Source of the DNA: Planctomycetota bacterium
Lineage (GTDB): Bacteria; Planctomycetota; Uabimicrobiia; Uabimicrobiales; Uabimicrobiaceae
Assembly (NCBI GenBank): GCA_029260735.1
Contig: JAJDCR010000133.1
Span: forward strand, 1-34,491
Direction of reading: 5' to 3'
Length of the DNA stretch: 34,491 nt
A model generated the notes under the pieces. It saw only the letters and a list, made by a program, of their open reading frames with translations, made no database searches and was not told the DNA's origin. Shown here piece after piece: positions 25,258-33,360 of this stretch. Numbering within the stretch: position 1 is the first letter of the stretch; each line of letters starts with the position of its first letter. Made by a program: the position numbers and the translations under genes.

Positions 25258-25854
25258 TTGTTAGAGAATATGAAAATTGAGCTATGCTTTCAGGTGATCG
25301 GGAAAAATTTACCTGTTGATCATGGTTTTGCCGTATACAGTGCTCTTAGCAAAATTTTGCCTACACTTCATGAAAATATAGATGCCTCCTTAGCTTTAAT
25401 AAAGGGGCGATACTACGGAGAAGGAAAGCTAGATATTTCACCTTCTTCTGAATTAGTGCTTAGAGTGCATCAAAGTTCTATTTCAAAATACACAGTTCTT
25501 GCTGGAAAAAAATTGAATATTATGGGACATAAAATTCTCTTGGGAACCTATCGAATAAAACTAATTATCCCACAGAAAAATTTATGGGCCAAAATTGTTA
25601 CCACAAAAAATGGGCAAGACTTTTCCCGATTTGAAAAAGAGATTGCCAGGCAACTAAAAGATCTCAAAATTAACTCTTCTCCTGAGATTGGCAAAAGAAA
25701 AACTTTTCGCATACATAAAAAACAAATTGTGGGTTATGAACTCCATATTCAAAATCTAACGGACGAGCAATCTATAATTCTCCAAGAAGAAGGGATCGGA
25801 GGGAGAAAAAAAATGGGCTGTGGATTTTTTGAAGGATTTACCAATGAAGTTTAG
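25258..25854 (+). CDS. cas6: CRISPR pre-crRNA endonuclease Cas6 (I-MYXAN/Cmx6 type)
   Basis: This 198-residue RAMP protein resembles the Cas6 of Myxococcus-type I systems (Cmx6). It should cut the repeat RNA at the hairpin base. Visible features are a start region IELCFQVIGKNLPVDHGFAV and the glycine-rich loop GIGGRKKMGCGFF at the C-terminus that marks RAMP/Cas6 folds. His 20 or so in VDHGFAVY is a candidate catalytic residue. TTG 25258 fits GGGAG 6 nt upstream better than the in-frame ATG at 25270. The cas3 start lies within its last codons, so the genes are translationally coupled. Confidence 0.85.
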   Translation: MLENMKIELCFQVIGKNLPVDHGFAVYSALSKILPTLHENIDASLALIKGRYYGEGKLDISPSSELVLRVHQSSISKYTVLAGKKLNIMGHKILLGTYRIKLIIPQKNLWAKIVTTKNGQDFSRFEKEIARQLKDLKINSSPEIGKRKTFRIHKKQIVGYELHIQNLTDEQSIILQEEGIGGRKKMGCGFFEGFTNEV

Positions 25855-28114
25855 GAACTTATTGGCAAAAGACACAAAAGATGAAGAAGCTCCTAAGTTT
25901 GAAGAAACTTTGCTCGGTCATACATCCAAAGTAATAGACGCCATAGAGGTTTTTGGAGATTTTTTAACCAACGATATTATAAATTTATTGGAAAGTAGAA
26001 TATCGGGAGAGGAGTGGCGAACTCTATTATTTTATTGTGCTTGGCTACACGATCTCGGAAAAGCAAACGATCATTTCCAGACTATGATTCGAAGCAAGGG
26101 ATTTAGGCAAGGAATAAGGCACGAAACATTAAGTCTCATTATTATTGCCGATTTGCTAGACGAATGGTTACAAGGTTTTTGGAATAAATATCCTCAATGG
26201 ATAAAAGCGGCTACGATTTTTGCTATCAGTGGGCACCATTTAAAATTTCCCGATAATCAAAATCGTCCTCATTCACAGGTTACTTTCCTAGGAGAACATC
26301 CTCAAATCAAAGAAATATTAGAGATAGGGGGAAAGCATCTAAATCTTTCTTCTTGTCCTTCATTGAGTAATATCAAATATTCTTTAGCTGTCTTTGGTGG
26401 TGTAAATGACAAAATTAGAAAAGTTCAAAGAAGAATGGATACAGATTTTGAACCCTGGCAAAAAACTTTAATTGCTTGTTTAAAGTCTACCTTGATATGT
26501 GCAGACATTGCGGGGTCTGCTCTTCCTAAAACAGGAGAAGATATAAAACTCTGGTTACAAAAAAGAATTCATAACTCTCTAGATCGAGATAAAGTAGAGG
26601 AGATAGCAAATACAAAATTGAAGAATAGCTCTCTCCATGATTTTCAACGGGAAGCCCAAGTAGCCAAAGAAAATACATTAATGATAGAGGCTGGCTGTGG
26701 ATCGGGTAAAACAATTGCTGCTTACTTGTGGATAGCAAACCACGCGCATGAAAAAAGAGCATTTTTCTGTTATCCGACAACCGCTACAGCATCAGAAGGA
26801 TTTGGAAGCTATTTACCGGAACCAGATTTTGAATCTATTCTCATTCATTCCCGAGCAAAGATTGATTATGAGCTTCTGGAAAGTATGCCAGAGAGAGGAT
26901 TTTCTCAAAAAGAACTTCGGGCTCAAAAATTGGAAACTTTTGAAACTTGGCCTATACCTTTAACCGTTTGCACTGCCCATACTGTTTTAGGGTTATTACA
27001 GAATGCGCGACGAGGAATTCATACTTGGCCCTCTATTATACGATCTGTTTTCGTCTTCGATGAAATACATTCTTTTTCCGATAAACTATTCCAACATCTT
27101 TTGCGCTTTCTGGAAATTTTCCATTCTATTCCTGTTCTTCTTATGACAGCCACTTTACCCTCGGATAAAAAAGAGGCATTACAAGAAGCTTGCCAAAAAC
27201 GTGGAGCAGTACGTTTTCTTCGTGGGCCAGAACAAAGAGAGCAAGCAAAACGTTACTTAATAAATTCTTGCGAATATGAAGTCGCCTGGGAAAAAGCTGC
27301 TGATACTCTGAAAAAAAAAGACAAGGTTTTATGGATTTGCAATACGATCAATCGTGCGATGGAAACCTTAAAGCAAGCAAAAGAAAAATTTGCAAACCCT
27401 ATTCAGCTAGAGCTTTACCATAGTCGCTTCAAATACAAAGATAGATTAAAAAAACACGAAGCTTTAATGGATCTTTTTAAAAGCGAAGATGCTGTCTTTG
27501 TTGTGACAACCCAAGTAGCGGAAATGTCTTTAGATTTATCGGCAGACCTATTAGTGTCAGAATACGCCCCTATTCCTTCCTTAATCCAAAGGATGGGAAG
27601 GTTAAATCGTTTTGAGGAATGCCCCAAAGAAGTAAAGGAAGCTCTTTTTGTTGAGCCAGAGAATACCATGCCTTACGAAGGAGAACATTTATGGGATATG
27701 GTAAAAAATTGGCTAGAAATCGTTTCTGGAACTCCCCAATCACAAAGAGAAGTGACAGAAGCTTTTTTACAAATCTATAAATCTTTCTCTCAACAGGAAT
27801 TTACCGCTTTTTCTTCTTGTGATTGGCTTGATGATCCTTGGACATCTCTAAAAAATCGCCATAGCATCATGGAACCTGGTTATACGCTAGAGATGATAAT
27901 GGAAGAAGACTGTGACAAAGAAAATATACAGCAGTTTGCCATTCCAATGCCTTTCCCCAAAGGGAAAAACTATCAAGCATGGAATACTATTTCAAGGTAC
28001 TTTATCGCCCCCCAAGGAGTGATTGAATACGACGCATTTTTAGGAGGTTTCTATGGAGAAGACCAATCAATTGGTTATGAAATTATCGGACCCGGGAATG
28101 ACCCATCTGCATAA
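25844..28114 (+). CDS. cas3: Cas3 nuclease-helicase (HD + DExH)
   Basis: Single-chain Cas3 of 756 residues. The HD nuclease comes first (HTSKV, WLHDLGKAN near 69-70, RHETLS, ISGHHLKF), then a superfamily 2 helicase: EAGCGSGKT (Walker A, about 284-291), FDEIHSF (motif II, about 406), LMTATLP (motif III), TTQVAEMSLD (motif V) and QRMGRLNR (motif VI). It is recruited by the Cascade complex to degrade target DNA. ATG 25844 has AAGGA about 8 nt upstream and overlaps the cas6 end by 11 nt; an in-frame GTG at 25820 is possible. Its 3' end overlaps cas8 by 62 nt. All catalytic motifs look intact. Confidence 0.95.
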   Translation: MKFRNLLAKDTKDEEAPKFEETLLGHTSKVIDAIEVFGDFLTNDIINLLESRISGEEWRTLLFYCAWLHDLGKANDHFQTMIRSKGFRQGIRHETLSLIIIADLLDEWLQGFWNKYPQWIKAATIFAISGHHLKFPDNQNRPHSQVTFLGEHPQIKEILEIGGKHLNLSSCPSLSNIKYSLAVFGGVNDKIRKVQRRMDTDFEPWQKTLIACLKSTLICADIAGSALPKTGEDIKLWLQKRIHNSLDRDKVEEIANTKLKNSSLHDFQREAQVAKENTLMIEAGCGSGKTIAAYLWIANHAHEKRAFFCYPTTATASEGFGSYLPEPDFESILIHSRAKIDYELLESMPERGFSQKELRAQKLETFETWPIPLTVCTAHTVLGLLQNARRGIHTWPSIIRSVFVFDEIHSFSDKLFQHLLRFLEIFHSIPVLLMTATLPSDKKEALQEACQKRGAVRFLRGPEQREQAKRYLINSCEYEVAWEKAADTLKKKDKVLWICNTINRAMETLKQAKEKFANPIQLELYHSRFKYKDRLKKHEALMDLFKSEDAVFVVTTQVAEMSLDLSADLLVSEYAPIPSLIQRMGRLNRFEECPKEVKEALFVEPENTMPYEGEHLWDMVKNWLEIVSGTPQSQREVTEAFLQIYKSFSQQEFTAFSSCDWLDDPWTSLKNRHSIMEPGYTLEMIMEEDCDKENIQQFAIPMPFPKGKNYQAWNTISRYFIAPQGVIEYDAFLGGFYGEDQSIGYEIIGPGNDPSA

Positions 28115-29585
28115 AGTCGGACTAGCAGGTCTATATATGACCTTAAAAAAACTACCCGAAAAAGATTTCCAAGAATTTGGCGAATGGAATTTGTTTTCCG
28201 ACCGGATAGAGTTTTCTTGGAAAAAAACTCCAAAAGATTTTTTTTCCCCTATTTTGGAAAAATCATTTCAACTAGATAGCAAAGGTTTAATTGATTTTTA
28301 CGCCCATAAAGATCATCCGATGGGCGATGAAACTAGAATTTTACTACACAATATTATTATGGGGACATATTTACAGCACGGGAGCAGTAGAAAGGCAGAA
28401 AAAAAGGCAACGGAAATTGTAATTCCTTTTGAGGAAAAGGAAGCTATTTATAGCTATAAAATTGTAAAGAGCTATAACCATCAGACAAAATATACGATGG
28501 ATGCCTTCGACAAAAAAGGAAATTTTAAAGAGAAGGTAAGTATTAAAAACTGGTTACTTCCTGGTGGAGGGGTTCGCCACGTCCAATATAGTATAGATTC
28601 TGAGTTAACTAGTTCTCCTGAAAATGTTTTGCCTCTTTTGTATGCCCCCGTGGCAACAATATATTTTTACATACGAGCAAAGAGCTTAGACGGGAAATAC
28701 GACAATCGTAAGTCTACGGCTTTGGTATTTCCTAAAATCAAAGATTTATCAGAATATCAAAAAAACTATATTAGATATATTCAAGCTCCAGCAGAGTCTT
28801 TGTACGTAGGAGATGTAGGAGATGCCGCCTTGAAAGCACTATTAATTACAAACCTTTGGGGAAAAGAAGTATTAGAAAACTCCGAAACTAATTCGTGTCT
28901 AGTGCAGGTAATGGGAAATGTGGGATGGAACAAACAGCAAAAATGTCGAACATCTTCTTTTTACATAAAAAACATTGATGCCCATAAGTTGAACTCTTTT
29001 GTCGTGGCCTATAGGTTTTTTGGGAATGCCCGATTTTTTAGTGAGAAAAATCAAAAACTCTTTATCCGAGTAAGCTCCATCCGCGCTTTAATTGCGGATA
29101 ATATTCTTGCCAATACTTATTGGTATCGAAACTTTTCTCATCTTATGCGTTCTAGCCAATTAACAAAATTGATACATTTTGAAAAGAAAGGATTAACAGA
29201 TATGGTACAAGAAGAAAATATCTGGTGTGAAGCATCGGACAAATTGATGGTCGAGTCTATCCATGTCGCTCTACGTAATCGCTATGGGGCTCTCGCCGAA
29301 AGAGCAAAAAAATCCAATGAAAAACCTAATTTTGAAAGGGAATTTGAAAGAATACGAACTTCCTTGATGAGAACAAAAAATGCCTCCACTTTGCGAGCAG
29401 AGCTGGCCGATATTTTTGCACGTGGTGGTATTAATAAATCTTTACAAAAAAATTGGCAAAAAATTTTACCTCTCTATGCTGGCTCAGATTGGCAAAGAGC
29501 AAAAGATCTTGCCTTGTTGGCTTTAGCTTCGTATAGCGGTAAAGGTTCAGAAAGTGTTGAAAAGATTGAAACAGAAGAAGATTAG
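28053..29585 (+). CDS. cas8a1: Cascade large subunit Cas8a1/Cmx1 (I-MYXAN type, DevT-like)
   Basis: This 510-residue protein stands where the Cas8a1/Cmx1 subunit lies in Myxococcus-type loci, and its length and opening (MTHLHKVGLAGLYMTLKKL) match that family. It would recognise the PAM and anchor the crRNA 5' end. A strong AGGAGG lies 5 nt before ATG 28053, which is inside cas3 (62-nt overlap). The C-terminal 127 residues are highly helical and have their own internal start (see 29202). Cas8 proteins vary widely, so the name rests partly on neighbourhood. Confidence 0.85.
   Translation: MEKTNQLVMKLSDPGMTHLHKVGLAGLYMTLKKLPEKDFQEFGEWNLFSDRIEFSWKKTPKDFFSPILEKSFQLDSKGLIDFYAHKDHPMGDETRILLHNIIMGTYLQHGSSRKAEKKATEIVIPFEEKEAIYSYKIVKSYNHQTKYTMDAFDKKGNFKEKVSIKNWLLPGGGVRHVQYSIDSELTSSPENVLPLLYAPVATIYFYIRAKSLDGKYDNRKSTALVFPKIKDLSEYQKNYIRYIQAPAESLYVGDVGDAALKALLITNLWGKEVLENSETNSCLVQVMGNVGWNKQQKCRTSSFYIKNIDAHKLNSFVVAYRFFGNARFFSEKNQKLFIRVSSIRALIADNILANTYWYRNFSHLMRSSQLTKLIHFEKKGLTDMVQEENIWCEASDKLMVESIHVALRNRYGALAERAKKSNEKPNFEREFERIRTSLMRTKNASTLRAELADIFARGGINKSLQKNWQKILPLYAGSDWQRAKDLALLALASYSGKGSESVEKIETEED
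29202..29585 (+). CDS. Candidate internally translated Cas11-like small subunit
   Basis: An in-frame ATG inside cas8 (29202) is preceded by AAAGGA at 29187-29192, 9 nt upstream. Translation from it gives 127 residues (MVQEENIWCEASDKLM...), rich in charged helices and ending with the cas8 stop. This size and fold type match Cas11 small subunits. In several type I systems (I-B, I-C, I-D) Cas11 is known to be made from an internal start at the 3' end of the large-subunit gene. No separate cas11 gene exists in this operon. Confidence 0.5.
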   Translation: MVQEENIWCEASDKLMVESIHVALRNRYGALAERAKKSNEKPNFEREFERIRTSLMRTKNASTLRAELADIFARGGINKSLQKNWQKILPLYAGSDWQRAKDLALLALASYSGKGSESVEKIETEED

Positions 29586-29595
29586 GAGTAAAGCA

Positions 29596-30483
29596 ATGAG
29601 TATTCATATTTTTGGAGCTATTCTTACAAGTAATGGCTGTGCAGCGAATAATAGAGGAGAAACCGAAGGCAATATCACGACTCTGCAAAAGCTGCTGTGG
29701 AATGGAGATGTTCATACCACCGTTTCCTCAGAAGCTATCCGCTGGGGAATTCGCTACCACTGGCAGACAAAGGGTATCCCTGTCAATCGCCAATGGGACA
29801 ATGAAAAAAATATTCATTTGTGGAAAGATGCAAAATGGGAAGGGTGGAATAAAAAAGAGGGCTCTACCTATATAGACGATGATGTCTTAGGATTTATGAA
29901 AGCAGAAGCAGCCGGTAAAGAAGGAGGTAAAGGTTCTACCAATGTACGTAGAGGGGTTTTAGAGGTAAGCCGAGCAATTTCCTTAGTTCCTTATGCCGGA
30001 GACATATCTTTTAATTCAAAAAGCGGGGAGAAGGACAGAACCTCCTTGTATGGTACCGAAATTCACTGCACTCGCTACCAATATGGATTTGCAATGAGCC
30101 CACAGAGGCTTCGTGAACCTGAAAGGTGCCTTCAGTCTGTGGATGCTATATGTAGCTTAACCCAGGTCGGAGGTAATCATGGTCGGTATTTATTCGACTT
30201 TTCTCCTGAATCTATTGTTCTTAGAATATCTCATGATCCTGCTCCTCGTATACTCTATTGCTTTGAAGAAAAAAATGGCGAAATTTCTCTCGATAACCTC
30301 CTCTACAAAATAAATTCCGGTGATATTCCAGCCAACGAAGTCTTTATCGGGGGCAAAATATCACAAGATCCTAAAATTCAAAAACTAAAAAACCTAGGAT
30401 GTTGTGAAAATGGAATTTCTCAAGCTAAGGAGAAAGTTTCTCAGAATCTACAAAAAATGTTGAAAGAATCTTCCAATGGATAG
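29596..30483 (+). CDS. cas7: Cascade backbone subunit Cas7 (Cst2/DevR family)
   Basis: This 295-residue protein starts MSIHIFGAILTSNGCAANNR and matches the DevR/Csa2-Cst2 group of Cas7 proteins: the short beta start, the GxTxGNITTLQKL segment, EIHCTRYQYGFAMSP and an N-G-R-Y-L-F-type stretch (NHGRYLFDFSPE) in the C-terminal part. Several copies would coat the spacer part of the crRNA. ATG 29596 has AGGAG 7 nt upstream and lies 10 bp after the cas8 stop. The end overlaps cas5 by 8 nt. In Myxococcus the homologue DevR also affects development. Confidence 0.92.
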   Translation: MSIHIFGAILTSNGCAANNRGETEGNITTLQKLLWNGDVHTTVSSEAIRWGIRYHWQTKGIPVNRQWDNEKNIHLWKDAKWEGWNKKEGSTYIDDDVLGFMKAEAAGKEGGKGSTNVRRGVLEVSRAISLVPYAGDISFNSKSGEKDRTSLYGTEIHCTRYQYGFAMSPQRLREPERCLQSVDAICSLTQVGGNHGRYLFDFSPESIVLRISHDPAPRILYCFEEKNGEISLDNLLYKINSGDIPANEVFIGGKISQDPKIQKLKNLGCCENGISQAKEKVSQNLQKMLKESSNG

Positions 30484-31096
30484 TCTCTATTTTTCTGTAA
30501 CAATACCGATATGTAGCTTTCGTAAAGGGAGTGCACGAGAATATCTAGAAACAGAAGAAGTTCCTCCCCCCTCTACAGTATATGGTTTTCTTCTATCTCT
30601 CGTTGGTGAAGAAGACAGAGAAAAATATGTGGGTTCACAGATTGCTTATGCCATTGTCCAAGAACCTGAAATGTCTCTTATCCTAAGAACAACTTGGAGG
30701 GTTAAAAAGAAAATAATTCCCATGGGGATAGGAGAGAATTCTCGTCCCGACTACCAACAAATTTTAACCAATCTAGAGCTTGTTATTTGGGTAAAACCAG
30801 GAGATTTATCCAGAAAATTGGAGATGCTCCGTGTCTCTCCCGAGAAGATATCTCGTTTTGGAGGTGTTAGTTTAGGAGAAAGCCGAGACCTAATCAACGA
30901 CATTTATTGGTGTCCTGATTGGTCGCAAAAAGAAGGACTTTGGTTATCTCCCAGTTCTGAGGGAGATATGACCCTTCCTATATGGGTCGATCATGTCGGC
31001 TCCAAAAATACGGTATGGAATCAATTTGTGTTCTCAAAAGATAAATTGGAAACTCCTAATCCATCAAGTCCCCAGTGGATTACTATACATCCATAA
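30476..31096 (+). CDS. cas5: Cascade subunit Cas5 (Cmx5/DevS family)
   Basis: This 206-residue RAMP protein has the Cas5 N-terminal signature: YFSVTIPICSFRKGSAREYL followed by EVPPPSTVYGFLLSLVG, where the P-P-S-T-V-x-G-x-L-L block is diagnostic. It would bind the 5' handle of the crRNA. Cas6 is a separate gene here, so this Cas5 need not be a nuclease. The RFGGVSLGESRDLIND segment is a glycine-rich loop. The start ATG 30476 overlaps the end of cas7 (ATGGATAG), with no strong ribosome site of its own, indicating coupling. Confidence 0.92.
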   Translation: MDSLYFSVTIPICSFRKGSAREYLETEEVPPPSTVYGFLLSLVGEEDREKYVGSQIAYAIVQEPEMSLILRTTWRVKKKIIPMGIGENSRPDYQQILTNLELVIWVKPGDLSRKLEMLRVSPEKISRFGGVSLGESRDLINDIYWCPDWSQKEGLWLSPSSEGDMTLPIWVDHVGSKNTVWNQFVFSKDKLETPNPSSPQWITIHP

Positions 31097-31112
31097 AAAG
31101 AAAAGGTGAATT

Positions 31113-32834
31113 GTGAAAGAGCAAAACAACGATGTCTTCCGATCTTTTCATTATGCTGAAAAGACGACCGATACTCCTTCACTACGGGTAATGGCATTAC
31201 ACGCTTTCTCCTACTGCGAAAGGCTTTTTTACCTCGAAGAAGTGGAAAAAATTTTGATTGCCGATGCTAATGTTTATGACGGGAGAAGACTCCACGAGTC
31301 ATTAGACAAAGGTTCCAAGTGCTATACTTTGGAATTGGCAAGCGAAAAATTAAATCTTCGAGGTAAATTGGACTGTGCAAGACGAGAATCTGGAGAATTG
31401 GTCGTTCATGAGTATAAAAGAGGACGCTCCAAAGAGGGCAAAGAAGTCTGGGATATTGATCGTATTCAAGTCTTAGCATATGCTCTCTTACTCGCAGAGC
31501 ATACCAATGAACCTATTAACAAAGCAAGAGTGCATTACAACGCGGACAAAAAAGTTATTGACGTAGATATTGATTTAGAAAAAGCAGAGCAAGAGATTAC
31601 CTCTCTTGTCGCACAGGCAATGCAGCTTAGCAATTCTTTAGAACGCCCTCCTGTGACAACAAAAAGTTATTTGTGTAAAAAATGTTCTTTGGCTCCTGTC
31701 TGCCTTCCCGAAGAAGCAAGGTTTGCAGATAACAGAGAAGAAAAACCAAAGAGACTTTTTCCTGCTGATGATAGTCGACGAGTTGTCCATGTTACAGAAC
31801 AGGGGGCCTCCATTGGTAAGCGAGGAGAACAAATCATTGTTCATTCTAAAGACAAAAAGAAAACCTCTTTGCCCGGGCACGTTATTTCTGGTCTAGTTTT
31901 GCATGGAAATGTCCAAATATCTACACAAGCAATCCACTTTTGTGCTGCCCATGAAATAGGAGTTCACTGGCTGTCTTTCGGAGGGTTTTACGTTGCTGCT
32001 CTTTCTCCTGGAGGTGGACAAGTTCAACGAAAAAACAGATTTTACCAAGCATTACAAAATGCTTCTTTTAAAGTGAATATATCTTTGCGCATAGTTTGGA
32101 ATAAAGTAGAAAATCAACTCAAGTATGTTCTTCGCTCCACTAGAAATAAGGAAGTAAGAACATCAGCAATCGAAAAAGAAATTTTACAAATAAGAAATGT
32201 TTTGGAAAAGCTAAGCAAAATCGAAAAGCAACTAGCAAACAAAAAGAATCTTTCTTCAGAAGAAACAGAAAAAATTCTAGGAAAAATTCGAGGCTATGAA
32301 GGTTTTGCTAGTAAATGCTATTTCCAAGTATTGCCCAAACTTTTGAATGTACAGAAAGGCGATTTGTTATATTTTGAAGGGCGAAATCGACGTCCTCCAA
32401 AAGATCCCTTCAACGCTCTTTTATCCTTTGGCTACTCTCTCCTTTACAAAGACTGTGTTTCTGCAATTATCACTGTCGGAATTGAGCCTGCCCTTGGCTT
32501 TTTCCATACGCCTAGATCTGCCGCATATCCACTAGCTTTAGATTTGATGGAGCTTTTTCGCACTATTTTATGGGACATCCCATTAATAGCCTCTGTAAAC
32601 CGTAAACAATGGAATTCGGATGATTTTGAAGTCACTCCAAAGCAGGTATGGCTCAATTCAACAGGAAGGAACAAAGCCATTCAAATATATGAAACTCGGA
32701 AACAAGAGAAGTGGAAGCATCCCGTTTTAAAATATTCCCTAAGCTATGAAAGAACTATTGAGTTAGAAGCAAAACTTTTAGAAAAAGAATGGACGGACAA
32801 ACCAGGTCTATTTGCAAGCTTAAGGATAAGGTAA
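31113..32834 (+). CDS. cas4-cas1: Cas4-Cas1 fusion, spacer acquisition
   Basis: This 573-residue fusion has a Cas4 nuclease in front (1-200). It has Cys 35 (YCERLFYLEE), RecB-type acidic residues (GKLDCA, HEYKRG), the QhxxY motif QVLAYALLL and the Fe-S cluster cysteines CKKC...C at 188-197. The Cas1 integrase follows (222-573), with the metal-binding Glu 396 in GYEGFAS, His 465 in GFFHTPRSAAYPL and the acidic pair Asp 477/Glu 480 in LDLMELFR. All key residues are present. Cas4 selects PAM-containing pre-spacers and Cas1-Cas2 inserts them. The GTG start at 31113 has AAAAGG upstream. The fusion is typical of the Myxococcus-type locus and a few other type I systems. Confidence 0.95.
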   Translation: MKEQNNDVFRSFHYAEKTTDTPSLRVMALHAFSYCERLFYLEEVEKILIADANVYDGRRLHESLDKGSKCYTLELASEKLNLRGKLDCARRESGELVVHEYKRGRSKEGKEVWDIDRIQVLAYALLLAEHTNEPINKARVHYNADKKVIDVDIDLEKAEQEITSLVAQAMQLSNSLERPPVTTKSYLCKKCSLAPVCLPEEARFADNREEKPKRLFPADDSRRVVHVTEQGASIGKRGEQIIVHSKDKKKTSLPGHVISGLVLHGNVQISTQAIHFCAAHEIGVHWLSFGGFYVAALSPGGGQVQRKNRFYQALQNASFKVNISLRIVWNKVENQLKYVLRSTRNKEVRTSAIEKEILQIRNVLEKLSKIEKQLANKKNLSSEETEKILGKIRGYEGFASKCYFQVLPKLLNVQKGDLLYFEGRNRRPPKDPFNALLSFGYSLLYKDCVSAIITVGIEPALGFFHTPRSAAYPLALDLMELFRTILWDIPLIASVNRKQWNSDDFEVTPKQVWLNSTGRNKAIQIYETRKQEKWKHPVLKYSLSYERTIELEAKLLEKEWTDKPGLFASLRIR

Positions 32835-33127
32835 TGCAAAAAGATAAACATTGGTATCTGATTTCTTATGATATTCGAGACCCAAAAAGATGGAAAAAAG
32901 TCTATCAACTATTACAAGGATGTGGAGAACATATCCAGTATTCTATATTTCGGGTGTACATGAACCAAACACAATTACAAAAAAATAGATGGCGACTAGA
33001 AGAAATTCTCAGTAAAGAAGATGACATACTAATCGTTCGTTTATGCCAAGGCTGTTCTAACCGAGTAATTGATAGTCGCTCCCCTAACATTTGGAAACAA
33101 ACACCAAAAAAATTTGAAATCATATAG
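32834..33127 (+). CDS. cas2: Cas2, spacer acquisition subunit
   Basis: This 97-residue protein has the ferredoxin-like Cas2 fold marks: HWYLISYDIRDPKRWKKVY with the conserved Asp after the first strand, QGCGEHIQYSIFRVYM, and WRLEEIL. It forms the core of the Cas1-Cas2 integrase. The ATG overlaps the last base of the cas4-cas1 stop (TAATG), so it is coupled; AAGGATAAGG lies just upstream. It is the last gene of the operon, 233 bp before the array. Confidence 0.95.
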   Translation: MQKDKHWYLISYDIRDPKRWKKVYQLLQGCGEHIQYSIFRVYMNQTQLQKNRWRLEEILSKEDDILIVRLCQGCSNRVIDSRSPNIWKQTPKKFEII

Positions 33128-33360
33128 CAAGCACCTCCAAAAAAGAAATGCAAAACTCATAATTTTCTTTGTATGCTTTTTCTCAAAAAAGACTTACATC
33201 TTTTAAAAAAACTCTTGATCCTTGAAAGTCGATATGCTAAATATATTGTGCCAAAGATCTCTATACTATTTCTATATCATACCCACTTTAAGGATAATTC
33301 GACATATGCTTGATTTATCCCCTTCCAATGACCAAAAAATCTACACACTCACATGCGAGC
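33128..33360 (+). promoter_or_regulatory. CRISPR leader with candidate promoter
   Basis: This AT-rich stretch between cas2 and the first repeat holds no gene. TTGATC (33215-33220) and TAAATA (33238-33243), spaced by 17 bp, form a plausible promoter reading toward the array. A leader on this side means new spacers should enter at the 33361 repeat. The last 40 bp before the repeat (ACCAAAAAATCTACACACTC...) may hold the integration-anchoring site. Confidence 0.65.
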
